Below, piece by piece: positions 1 to 6,443 of a stretch of DNA of 9,720 nt (positions are counted from its first letter, which is position 1; each line of letters starts with the position of its first letter). Below the pieces are notes generated by a model, which was not told the origin of the DNA, ran no database searches, and worked only from the letters and a program-made list of their open reading frames with translations. Source of the DNA: Planctomycetota bacterium (GTDB lineage Bacteria > Planctomycetota > Phycisphaerae > Sedimentisphaerales > Anaerohalosphaeraceae); the NCBI GenBank assembly GCA_019456245.1, contig VRUF01000109.1, positions 1 to 9,720 of the forward strand, read 5' to 3'. The position numbers and the translations under genes were made by a program.

Positions 1-30
1 TCGAGGGGAGACGGAATGTTGGGTGATCAG

Positions 31-67
31 AAAAATAAAAAACCGACAATTCGATTTGTCGGTTTTA
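31..67 (-). terminator. Rho-independent terminator of the 341-residue gene
   Basis: An 11-bp perfect stem is formed by 39-49 (AAAACCGACAA) and 56-66 (TTGTCGGTTTT) around a 6-nt loop. Read on the minus strand it is followed by a T-rich run (the complement of 31-42, mostly A). It starts about 45 nt past the stop codon of the minus-strand gene ending at 111, the expected place for its terminator. The plus-strand side also ends in TTTT, so weak bidirectional termination is possible. Confidence 0.8.
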
Positions 68-110
68 GGAGGAATTGCGGGGGAAGACTATATTTTAGAG
101 GGAAGATTAG

Positions 111-1136
111 TTAGTATTGGTCAGTGAAATCCTCTGAGTTGCCTTCATGGGAAATGGAGAATTGTTCTTGGACATAAGGAACCGAAAATAGCTGAAAGCT
201 GCACTGATAGGGTTTGTCTTTCTTCTTTGATATCGGGTCTTGATCCAGTTTAAAAATTATCTGGAGAGCTTTGCGTAGTCTCCTAACCCTTCCTTCGGTC
301 CGGCTTCTCATTGTATCACGCATTTCGTGGCTGTTAAGAGGCAACGCTCCGTCAAATGCTGCCATCTTTTTAAGAATTCCCCATTGCAAGTTTGGCCTGT
401 CGGTATTCCGCTTATCCTTGAAGCCCAGTTCCTTGAAGCCCTGTCGTATTGGTTCCTTACCACGAAGTCTAATCTCAACAGTATCATCATCGGTGAACGT
501 CATTATTAAATCTTCCCATCTTGATAATTGAGAGATTGAATTAGGGGAAATCCCGGTCTTATCAAGTTGCGGGGTCGGCAGGTCAGTACCGGCAAACCAG
601 TCATTTAATAGAGACTGGCAAGACTGAAGAAACTCGCTGCGTTTTCTAATGAGGATGTCATCTTGACCGCTAAGTGTAGCCATTTTATCTGTAACCGTTT
701 GAAGCTCTCGCTCATTTAACCAAGCACATATCTTCTTTTGCAGTTCATGAGATAACATTGCATCGTGTAGCATCTGTACTGGATCTGTTGGTATTTGGAA
801 ATAATCACTTTTGTGGGATTTCAGATATCTCACGATTTCGTAACCGAGGGGAAGCTTCCATACCGATTTAATTAGCGTCCAATCTGGTTTTACCGTCCCT
901 TTATTGAAATTCGCCCAGTTGATCCCGGCTAGCTGTCTTTCAATTTCCTGAATAAATATTTCGGCGGAAAACTGGGAGATCGGACTTTTTAGTTTAAGCC
1001 AGAAACCAACTTGCGCGAGTGGGATATCGATGACTGAATCTGGTTTCTGCTCCCATAAAATTGAATAAGCTGTTTCTCCCAGCCTTTTGGTGATTTCCAT
1101 CAACAGATCTACTCTCTCGGTCAGGAAATACAACAT
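111..1136 (-). CDS. Unknown 341-residue protein, possible winged-helix C-terminal domain
   Basis: I do not recognise the family. The product is hydrophilic, with no signal peptide or membrane segment, so probably cytoplasmic. The first 200 residues are mainly helical with many Trp and Leu. Residues from about 205 to 300 run W-E-D-L-I-x-T-F, a short strand-like segment, L-G-F-x-D-K-R, W-x-I-L, then V-R-R-L-R-K-A-L and D-P-I. That order of strand, helices and basic recognition-like helix resembles a winged-helix DNA-binding domain, but this is inference. The start is uncertain. The ATG at 1136 has no Shine-Dalgarno site; the next in-frame ATG, 12 codons on at 1100, has only GAGAG about 12 nt upstream. 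A GATAAT box on the minus strand (1199-1204) could be its -10 element. A strong terminator lies downstream, so it is probably transcribed alone or as the last gene of its unit. Confidence 0.7.
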   Translation of the reverse strand: MLYFLTERVDLLMEITKRLGETAYSILWEQKPDSVIDIPLAQVGFWLKLKSPISQFSAEIFIQEIERQLAGINWANFNKGTVKPDWTLIKSVWKLPLGYEIVRYLKSHKSDYFQIPTDPVQMLHDAMLSHELQKKICAWLNERELQTVTDKMATLSGQDDILIRKRSEFLQSCQSLLNDWFAGTDLPTPQLDKTGISPNSISQLSRWEDLIMTFTDDDTVEIRLRGKEPIRQGFKELGFKDKRNTDRPNLQWGILKKMAAFDGALPLNSHEMRDTMRSRTEGRVRRLRKALQIIFKLDQDPISKKKDKPYQCSFQLFSVPYVQEQFSISHEGNSEDFTDQY

Positions 1137-1337
1137 ATAGGTTACGCCTCGAATAGGGAGTTAAGTCGGGTGACTTTCAGATTGGAGTGGTATGAAGCAT
1201 TATCCCTGTAGTTGACCCGGGGTTCACATTCTTTTGGCTACAGGTAGTAGGTTGTCGGACGCATTAAGCCTCAATACTTCAACCAATATTACCCGGAAAT
1301 TGGATCAATTACAACTGACATAGAGGTCAATCAAGCC

Positions 1338-1562
1338 TTGAGGGGAACTATTCTTAAAAAATGGAATCGGGTGATTCGGATGAAGATGAGACTCGAATTC
1401 CTGATTAGTGAGTCAACTGCAATTGCAGGTGCAAGCGGTTCAGGCGTTTGGATGACAATATTACTCCCAGAGGCACTATCTGAGTATGTTGATAAGCTTG
1501 CTTTGCAAATGGTTCCGCCCGTCTTATCCAAGAAATACCAATCATGGTATCGTACCATCTAA
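1338..1562 (+). CDS. Doubtful 74-residue reading frame, possibly a gene remnant
   Basis: This frame opens with TTG at 1338. It could instead begin at ATG 1380, giving M-K-M-R-L-E-F; neither start has a well-placed ribosome binding site. The translation contains a small-residue stretch (A-I-A-G-A-S-G-S-G) and a helical stretch (L-P-E-A-L-S-E-Y-V-D-K-L-A-L), which looks more protein-like than random. A second short frame from ATG 1361 gives M-E-S-G-D-S-D-E-D-E-T-R-I-P-D before a stop, and GAGGGGAAC lies 5' of that ATG. An acidic start in one frame running into a plausible body in another suggests a frameshifted relic. No family is recognised. Confidence 0.2.
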   Translation: MRGTILKKWNRVIRMKMRLEFLISESTAIAGASGSGVWMTILLPEALSEYVDKLALQMVPPVLSKKYQSWYRTI

Positions 1563-1625
1563 TCATGGCATTTTGAGAAGTGAAAAAAGTGAACTGCGCT
1601 GCTATCCTTCAGGTCCATCGGGTAA

Positions 1626-1672
1626 AGGGACATATTTGTCCCTACTCCGAGGAGATTCAGTGTTGCGGACCA
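1626..1672 (+). repeat. GGGACA palindromic repeat, copy A
   Basis: The arms AGGGACA and TGTCCCT enclose TATT (1626-1643). They are followed by a tail CTACTCCGAGGAG...GCGGACCAACG that resembles the tail of copy B (2962-3010): both have TTTGTCCCTA, a CTC-GA segment and GGACCAA at similar spacing. The two copies are in the same orientation on either side of the helix-turn-helix gene at 1806-2789. Confidence 0.6.
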
Positions 1673-1805
1673 ACGGCTGGATGTTGATTTTTCATTGGCC
1701 GGATATCACCCGATACAAGGATCCCAGCTGATTCAAAGCTAGTCGCATTCTCATTTTCCCAGCGATGTTACTGAATGCAATAGCAGCATTCACACTCTCA
1801 AGGAG

Positions 1806-2789
1806 TCACGGGCGGGGGAGGCGCTTAATGGCAAATAGTTTTTTGTCCTGCCTTGCGTGGACGGCATCTACGATTCCCTCACTGATCTGGTGTTGGACTT
1901 CCAGTGGTACAGTGTATTCCTCCCCATCATTCAGGGTATGTGGCTGGCCTAATAGATCAGCGGCAGTTTCAATAAATATCATCCAAAATTCCTCGATCAT
2001 CGTTACGATCTCTGAATACGACGCGCCCTGTAGCAGCTTCTGCGCCCGCTGTTCCATCCGGTCACTGATCTGTCCATAGTCCCGGCGCAGCCGCTGGGTG
2101 AAATCGATCCACTGCTCAACCGTCAGGTCCCCGCGGTCGTATAGCCCCTGAATGTGAGCTTCCATGTATCTGATCTTCAGCAGGTCCACCTGCGACTGTA
2201 GGACAAATATCCCTTTGAACTCCTCTACCTCTTCACCGACACCCAGCTTGCCGAATATCAATCGGTAGAGCTCATCCCGGTGATTGAGCACGTGCTCTTC
2301 AAGAGCCTTGAGGTAAAGGTTGTGCCTTAGATCGTTCGGACCCAGGACCTTCTCAATAGCCCGCATGTCAGGCCGGACGTGGACAAACCGCTGGCGTCGG
2401 ATTACATCTATCGTTTCCATCACCTTGCCAGTTTCCTCATTCCTGATTTCGCGCCGGGTCTCTTCCCAGAATTCCTTGTCATAACCAGTAAGCAATTTGT
2501 TCAGTCCTTCAAAGGCTGCCTGGAGCTCTGCGGTGAACTTGCGCTCGGTATACTTCAAGCGCTCCTCATATGCGCGTGAGACGGCGTCATTTAGTTCTTT
2601 TTTCTCTTTTAACCACCTGTAAAAAGTGGCCGAACTAACATCCAAGGCCGTATATACGTCCTCATATTTCCCCGTCTCAAACATAATCTTTTCAGCAGTT
2701 TGACACATATCTAGCGAGTACTTTGTCTTTCGCCCGCCCCTGTTTATAACAGGATTTTTAGAGTTTTGGATAATGGATGAATTCGACAT
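1806..2789 (-). CDS. Helix-turn-helix protein resembling terminase small subunit-type DNA-binding proteins
   Basis: The product is 327 residues, soluble, highly charged and predicted mostly helical. Residues about 43-62 (Y-E-D-V-Y-T-A-L-D-V-S-S-A-T-F-Y-R-W-L) form a clear helix-turn-helix of the kind found at the N-terminus of phage terminase small subunits and some transposase-associated proteins. The basic residues R-G-G-R-K-T-K at 17-23 precede it. The 250-residue remainder, with charged helices such as R-A-Y-E-E-R-L-K-Y-T-E-R-K-F, matches nothing I know; terminase small subunits are usually 150-200 residues, so this is long for that role. No large terminase or other phage structural gene is adjacent, which argues against a packaging function here. 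The start ATG at 2789 has no good Shine-Dalgarno site, only AAGCGAAA directly upstream. Codon use looks like a real gene. It stands alone between two GGGACA repeats. Confidence 0.7.
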   Translation of the reverse strand: MSNSSIIQNSKNPVINRGGRKTKYSLDMCQTAEKIMFETGKYEDVYTALDVSSATFYRWLKEKKELNDAVSRAYEERLKYTERKFTAELQAAFEGLNKLLTGYDKEFWEETRREIRNEETGKVMETIDVIRRQRFVHVRPDMRAIEKVLGPNDLRHNLYLKALEEHVLNHRDELYRLIFGKLGVGEEVEEFKGIFVLQSQVDLLKIRYMEAHIQGLYDRGDLTVEQWIDFTQRLRRDYGQISDRMEQRAQKLLQGASYSEIVTMIEEFWMIFIETAADLLGQPHTLNDGEEYTVPLEVQHQISEGIVDAVHARQDKKLFAIKRLPRP

Positions 2790-2961
2790 TTTCGCTTTGA
2801 AGATTCTTGCTATAAATTAACAACTATCCGGAGACTATGCAAGTTATAACCCGTATATTAACAATACCGTATGGCTTCTGTGTCAGGCTTCATAGGGTTG
2901 TCACAAGAGATGAGGATTCGGTATCCATCCATCCATTCTACATCGGTTTTGATCCTAATTC

Positions 2962-3010
2962 GATAGGGACAAATTTGTCCCTATCTCGACGATAAAAAGC
3001 TGCCGTGGAC
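2962..3010 (+). repeat. GGGACA palindromic repeat, copy B, with a 24-bp perfect palindrome
   Basis: Positions 2962-2985 are a perfect palindrome with half-site GATAGGGACAAA. The tail after it (CTCGACGA...GCCGTGGACCAA) is similar to the tail of copy A at 1626-1672. Within the palindrome proper, 17 of 18 bases match copy A. Such short palindromes scattered in direct orientation are typical of REP-like extragenic repeats, but a protein-binding operator is also possible. Confidence 0.6.
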
Positions 3011-3080
3011 CAAAGATTATTGTAGCGTTTTCAGGGCAATAATATCACCATATAAAAGAGCACGATATTAGACTTTTTCT

Positions 3081-3174
3081 CACAATGAGGGCAGGGGAAC
3101 AGGTAGGCCATACTACTCCTACATTCCTGCACGCTTAACTTTTAAGAAGTATTACCATCCTGTTACCCTGCTCC
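3081..3174. repeat. Long imperfect hairpin downstream of the secreted-protein gene
   Basis: The left arm GCAGGGGAACAGGTAGG (3091-3107) pairs with CCATCCTGTTACCCTGC (3155-3171) at about 14 of 17 positions. It lies just past the stop of the minus-strand gene at 3196 and could act as a terminator or mRNA stabiliser, though no T-run follows on the minus strand. The left flank CACAATG (3081-3087) and the string GGGGAACAGGTA (3094-3105) recur in the hairpin on the other side of the gene. Confidence 0.55.
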
Positions 3175-3195
3175 AAATACGCCCGATCTCAGCCC

Positions 3196-3849
3196 TCATA
3201 GAGATTGAAGGGCTTCCGACCCCTCAATAACTCGCGGCTTCAGGAGCTCAAACAAGTGTCCATTTGAAAATTGACCACCAATGTACCCCATACCCTTGCC
3301 ATAATATTCATAGACATATACAAGTGATTCTCCGCTTTCGGATTGATAGTCCCTTTTTACCTTAACTACATCATTGAAGATCAATCCATTTGGCAGCTTC
3401 AACTCATCGAGGAACTCTTCGATGCTCATTTGGAATACATCACCACTCCGTTCCTTGATCGACCATTGTGTGCCAATTCTCATTTCTGTCGGTAGATACA
3501 CATTTGGGGGATCATAGGTATGGAATCGACCATTTTGAATTGTTTTTTCATGCTCAATTGCTCCATTCGGTTTTATCCTATATATTTCAGTCACTTCCAT
3601 AAATAGCCTGCCGTACATGAACGATTCTATCGTCACCGGCACTTGAGAGCTTGTAGCTGACACGTGCTCTTTAATTGAATAGCGACGGTACATTGACAGT
3701 TGTTGGCCATCAGCTGCTCTCCCATCGATATACCAGGATTTACCCGGCTGTAGGCGGAAGTAATCTGAACCCTTGTGGACAGGTTCGGATTCCTGAGCGT
3801 TCGACATCGATAGCAGAAATAGAATTGATAGGATTTGGATAGTTCTCAT
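3196..3849 (-). CDS. Secreted/periplasmic beta-rich protein, TapB-like or DUF3108-like
   Basis: The 217-residue product begins with a classic Sec signal peptide: M-R-T, a hydrophobic core I-Q-I-L-S-I-L-F-L-L-S-M, then S-N-A with cleavage predicted before Q-E-S at about residue 18. There is no lipobox cysteine, so the mature protein should be periplasmic or exported. The rest alternates short strands and turns: F-R-L-Q-P-G-K-S-W near residue 32, G-T-Q-W-S-I about 126, V-V-K-V-K-R-D-Y, then Y-Y-G-K-G-M-G-Y-I-G. The last motif, a tyrosine-rich K-G-x-G turn following a W-start domain, recalls the TapB/DUF3108 type of beta-sheet periplasmic proteins of unknown role. The assignment is tentative. 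GGGAGGT sits 5 nt before the ATG at 3849, fixing the start. It lies 102 nt after DUF932 paralogue A on the same strand, with a strong hairpin between them. Confidence 0.75.
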   Translation of the reverse strand: MRTIQILSILFLLSMSNAQESEPVHKGSDYFRLQPGKSWYIDGRAADGQQLSMYRRYSIKEHVSATSSQVPVTIESFMYGRLFMEVTEIYRIKPNGAIEHEKTIQNGRFHTYDPPNVYLPTEMRIGTQWSIKERSGDVFQMSIEEFLDELKLPNGLIFNDVVKVKRDYQSESGESLVYVYEYYGKGMGYIGGQFSNGHLFELLKPRVIEGSEALQSL

Positions 3850-3900
3850 GATTTACCTCCCATTATGTTCGATAATACCAAAACCACTCTAAGATTAATC

Positions 3901-3945
3901 GGGGGGAACAGGTATCACTGCTCCCCCCTGCCCGTCACCATTGTG
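3901..3945. repeat. G-rich hairpin between DUF932-A and the secreted-protein gene
   Basis: GGGGGGA (3901-3907) and TCCCCCC (3922-3928) form a 7-bp stem around a 14-nt loop, just past the stop codon at 3952 of the minus-strand DUF932 gene. No clear T-run follows on the minus strand (GATTAATCTTAG), so it may be a partial terminator or attenuator. GGGGAACAGGTA (3903-3914) is an exact 12-bp copy of 3094-3105. CATTGTG (3939-3945), preceded by CCCTGCCC, is the inverse of CACAATG...GGGCAGGG at 3081-3097. Confidence 0.55.
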
Positions 3946-3951
3946 AATCGG

Positions 3952-4689
3952 TTAAGCAACATACTTGAAGTTCCGCCCTGTGAGGAACTCATGCAGGTCA
4001 CGGTACCTTTCTAGGAACACCTCAGGCCGGGCCAGCTTCAAGGCAGCTGTGATGGCGTTGTATAGACTCCACGTGGTTCGCGGCTCGAAAGCCTTATGAT
4101 TCGGTTCATTCCACTCTCTGCGGGCAATGGTCATCATCGGGTTGGTCAGCATCCGGTTCCCATACAGCAGTCCCAGAATCTGGTAGGCTTTATCATTCGT
4201 CAGCTTGATCCGCTTCATCTGCTTGACATCTTCCAGCACTTGCAGGAAGGCATCCTCAGTTAAGCCGATGTGGTCGCGGATCGCATCCTCAAGGATGTTC
4301 CACACATCTCCCGTGTGCTTGCGCATGTACGTGATCTCACCACATAGGGCCAAGTTGTCGCATACAAAGACGTTGGCACCGGCAGCTATCTTGATCGGAA
4401 GCCGTTTGTCATAGCTGTTGACCACGCCAAGGCACAGGCCCATTTCCTTATTCTCGATCCCGTTTCTGAAACGGAGGTGAGCGAACAATCGCTGACCATC
4501 CTTGGCGAGTCCAAAACCCTGAGCCATCAGCTTAACGGGCAATACGTCTGTTGTGATCGCGATGACCTTCTTGATCAGCTCGTCATGGGCAACCGGGCTG
4601 TAGGTCTCGGTCTTGGCCGGGAGCGGTACGGCCCTAAGATCCGACATGGTAGCTGGTTCGCCACCGCAATGCAACATCAGTCCTTGCAT
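3952..4689 (-). CDS. DUF932-family protein, paralogue A
   Basis: This 245-residue cytoplasmic protein has the signature order of the DUF932 family, a group of unknown function found mainly on plasmids, phages and integrated elements. N-S-Y-D lies at 91-94, C-D-N at 110-112, H-T at 125-126, and T-T-W-S-L-Y-N-A-I-T-A-A-L-K at 205-218. The conserved polar residues have been taken to suggest an enzymatic role, but no activity is established. AAAGGA lies 7 nt before ATG 4689, supporting that start. The first 35 residues are low in conservation. A second, divergent member lies at 6637-7392, and both have the same ~90-bp element about 115 nt upstream. Its neighbour upstream on the strand is the PLD-like nuclease (314-nt gap), so it probably has its own promoter in that gap. 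The family assignment is firm; the function is unknown. Confidence 0.85.
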   Translation of the reverse strand: MQGLMLHCGGEPATMSDLRAVPLPAKTETYSPVAHDELIKKVIAITTDVLPVKLMAQGFGLAKDGQRLFAHLRFRNGIENKEMGLCLGVVNSYDKRLPIKIAAGANVFVCDNLALCGEITYMRKHTGDVWNILEDAIRDHIGLTEDAFLQVLEDVKQMKRIKLTNDKAYQILGLLYGNRMLTNPMMTIARREWNEPNHKAFEPRTTWSLYNAITAALKLARPEVFLERYRDLHEFLTGRNFKYVA

Positions 4690-4803
4690 AATGTGTCCTT
4701 TCTGATTTGTAAGGTTGATTGTTGGTTAGGGTGAAAGGGATCGGGAATGAAATCGAGAGGGCGTCAGACCTCTCTCATATTCCATCCCCTCCTCTCACTA
4801 ATA

Positions 4804-4894
4804 CTATACATCCAACATCTCAAGGCCTACGATGGTACCCTGTGACGCTAAAATCCTTGATTCTGGGATTATTTGTCGACGGAGAGAGACGAGA
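4804..4894 (-). repeat. Conserved ~90-bp element upstream of DUF932 paralogue A, copy 1
   Basis: This copy shares four blocks in the same order with copy 2 (7509-7597): CTATACATCCAAC (exact), CCTACGATGGTAC (exact), TGTkACGCTArAATCCTT, and ATTTGTCGACGGrGAGAGrCGAG. Its near end lies 114 nt upstream of the ATG of DUF932-A. The minus-strand reading contains TTGGATGTATAG, which could be a -10 region, but no matching -35 is obvious. The blocks between the matches differ. The element also lies in the 3' region of the PLD-like gene. It may be a promoter/operator, an RNA leader or a recombination site. Confidence 0.8.
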
Positions 4895-5003
4895 GCAATT
4901 CAAGCAGAGAATGCTTCTGATGAGGCGTCAGCGCTTTTCGGGTATGGTACGTTCGGTTATCTCCTTGGCTGATCTAAGATATTCCCTTCCCCTAATCCCC
5001 TCT

Positions 5004-6014
5004 TCAGGAAATCACAAGATTCTGACCTTGTTTGATGATAGTGAACTCAACAACGCTGCTCGTGTGATGACGAGCAATATATCCGAGGGACTCGAGCCAG
5101 ATGACGCAACCACGCAGAGTTCCATCATCTGGCACTCCAAGCGCTTTGGCAATCGATCTGTAGGTCATCCTGTCAGTGTTGCTCCTGGTAAAACTGCGAA
5201 GAATTGCATCTAACGACACGGGCAGATGACCACTCTCAAGTAGCTCGTACATCTCCAGCTGCGAGGTCATCTTTCTAAGGATAGTGACCTTCCTGTCATC
5301 AAAGTCCACCAATCCCAGATACTTAAGGAAGATCAGTTTGCGGCTGCTGTTTTTCGACGACCCGTCTTCACTTTCGGAAAGCAGAGTCTCGATAGCCTTG
5401 ATTGACCATCCTTTCCTGCGCGTGATCTCTCGCGTTTTCTGCCAGTAATCACCACCCAACCTGGGTTCAGGAATAAAATCGATCAAGAGTGCTCTCAGTG
5501 GCTCAGTTGTGCGTTCCCATGTGGTCAGGGTTTCGTTGAGATCATTAAGGGTCAGCGGGGCACCGGCCTCATTCCACGCCTTATTGAACCAGGATCCCAG
5601 CTGATAAAGCAGCTCTTTATCCTCGCTCCTACGACCAGCTATGATCCAATTAAGCTCGGCATTCTTCTGCATGCCACCGTAGGTAAGGTTGCTTGAGCCC
5701 ACCAGGGCAGTGCGTCCATCTGAAAGGTACAGTTTTGCATGCAGATTTGATTGACTCTTAATTACCACTCGCTTGCCCAGTGCGCTTGTCAAATCCAATA
5801 GCGGACGAACTGGGTTAGACAGAGATAGGGCGATATTGAAGCGGGACAGATTTGTCAGAATTTCTATTTGGGTACGCTTCCTCTTGAAAACCTCGATGAG
5901 GCTACTGACTCCGGGGCCGGTGATAAACGGACTCGCGACTCTGATGGTTTTCACCGGCGAGCTGCCGAGAGAATCATAGAACGTCTGCAGCGGATTTGTT
6001 GTGACCAGTCTCAT
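5004..6014 (-). CDS. Phospholipase-D-like nuclease with one HKD motif and winged-helix tail
   Basis: The 336-residue product starts with a PLD-fold domain. S-P-F-I near 28 and I-E-I-L-T-N near 50 are core strands. The catalytic HKD signature follows: H92, K94, D99 (N-L-H-A-K-L-Y-L-S-D), then G-S-S-N-L-T at 106-111 and E120. Only one HKD motif is present, so the active site should form by dimerisation, as in the bacterial Nuc endonuclease and the BfiI restriction enzyme. The C-terminal half has two helix-rich segments that look like winged helices: 203-250, ending in L-G-L-V-D-F-D-D-R-K-V, and 284-325, R-S-I-A-K-A-L-G-V-P-D-D...W-L-E-S-L-G-Y-I-A-R. A DNA- or RNA-cleaving role is likely, with the tail probably binding nucleic acid. 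AAGGAGATC 4-5 nt before ATG 6014 fixes the start. It lies between the two DUF932 genes, on the same strand. Confidence 0.85.
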   Translation of the reverse strand: MRLVTTNPLQTFYDSLGSSPVKTIRVASPFITGPGVSSLIEVFKRKRTQIEILTNLSRFNIALSLSNPVRPLLDLTSALGKRVVIKSQSNLHAKLYLSDGRTALVGSSNLTYGGMQKNAELNWIIAGRRSEDKELLYQLGSWFNKAWNEAGAPLTLNDLNETLTTWERTTEPLRALLIDFIPEPRLGGDYWQKTREITRRKGWSIKAIETLLSESEDGSSKNSSRKLIFLKYLGLVDFDDRKVTILRKMTSQLEMYELLESGHLPVSLDAILRSFTRSNTDRMTYRSIAKALGVPDDGTLRGCVIWLESLGYIARHHTSSVVEFTIIKQGQNLVIS

Positions 6015-6119
6015 GTGATCTCCTTTATGAATTCTCGTAATGGATTTGAATTTTTCAGTATGGTTGTTCTGGTGGACTTGGCTATTTCCATAACCTGACA
6101 GCGTACCTTTAAGGTTCGA

Positions 6120-6292
6120 GGGATCTCATAAAAGAGATCCCCCCTGAAGGACTCGGGTGGACGCGCTAACGAGCACCACGAGGTATCCGTGAGGATGGCT
6201 CCAGGGGGGAAGGATAGTCCTTCCCACCCGAGGTTTTCCAAATTCGGATACCTGAGGCATTGTAGCACCTGGTATAATGTGCTCGTTAGCGC
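6120..6292. ncRNA. Highly self-complementary noncoding segment (structured RNA or DNA site)
   Basis: Several perfect stems crowd this gap between the PLD-like and acidic-peptide genes. GGGATCTC (6120-6127) pairs with GAGATCCC (6134-6141). GCGCTAACGAGCAC (6163-6176) pairs with GTGCTCGTTAGCGC (6279-6292). Inside that lie AGGTATCCG (6181-6189) with CGGATACCT (6245-6253), and GGGAAGGA (6207-6214) with TCCTTCCC (6218-6225). CTCGGGTGG (6152-6160) can also pair with CCACCCGAG (6224-6232), which competes with or crosses the other stems. The nested stems fold into one 130-nt arm. Type and strand are undetermined: it may be a 5' leader of the PLD-like mRNA, a separate RNA, or a DNA recombination or replication site. 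A TGGTATAAT box (6270-6278) on the plus strand lies just inside the right arm. Confidence 0.5.
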
Positions 6293-6443
6293 AAAAGCAA
6301 GTTATCTTGAGCCCCAACGCGAGGCAAGCGAAAATGATGTTTCACATTGGGTGGAATGTGAATTCGTACGTTCGCCCGTGGAATGCTTCCGACATCATCT
6401 CACATGAAGGATTGCTCAAAATTAAATCCACCATAATCCAAGC

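Larger units (their letters stand above)
1137..1805. other. Long spacer with little clear coding content
   Basis: No convincing gene is visible. It holds a 7-bp inverted repeat CCTGTAG (1205-1211) / CTACAGG (1238-1244), a small hairpin ATGGTA-TCG-TACCAT (1544-1558) beside the end of a weak reading frame, and one copy of the GGGACA palindromic repeat (1626-1672). The weak plus-strand frame is annotated separately. The rest shows no structure I can interpret. Confidence 0.5.
2790..3195. other. Intergenic spacer with palindromic repeats, no gene
   Basis: No reading frame is supported. The right end of this spacer should carry the upstream region of the helix-turn-helix gene, but I see no strong -35/-10 pair; AT-rich stretches at 2805-2820 and 2855-2870 are the only candidates. 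It contains the 24-bp perfect palindrome at 2962-2985 and the long imperfect hairpin at 3081-3174, both described separately. Confidence 0.5.

Noticed and set aside
1..30. Third copy of the ~90-bp element at the left edge (GAGGGGAGACGG, ATGTTGGGTGAT)
   Set aside because: Both strings resemble parts of copy 2 but in swapped order, and the window ends there; too little sequence to claim a copy.
4975..5003. G-quadruplex-like minus-strand run after the PLD-like stop codon
   Set aside because: Only three G-runs of sufficient length are present on the minus strand; four are needed.
4719..5213. 164-residue plus-strand frame
   Set aside because: It overlaps the 3' end of the PLD-like gene antisense and covers the conserved noncoding element; its composition is not protein-like.
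6100..6145. tRNA gene suggested by GGTTCGAGG
   Set aside because: The flanking 5-bp T-stem does not pair and no acceptor, D or anticodon arms fit; the sequence is part of the GGGATCTC hairpin region.
6011..6268. 85-residue minus-strand frame whose TGA overlaps the ATG of the PLD-like gene
   Set aside because: It starts with GTG without a ribosome binding site and runs through the palindromes, which dictate its sequence; no protein-like pattern. The ATGA overlap alone is weak evidence.
6163..6292. Integron attC recombination site
   Set aside because: The 130-bp size, the long imperfect fold and the TAAC/GTTA near the arms are suggestive. However, the ends do not fit the RYYYAAC/GTTRRRY core, the 14-bp arm lacks the usual spacer and extrahelical bases, and no integrase or cassette array is seen.
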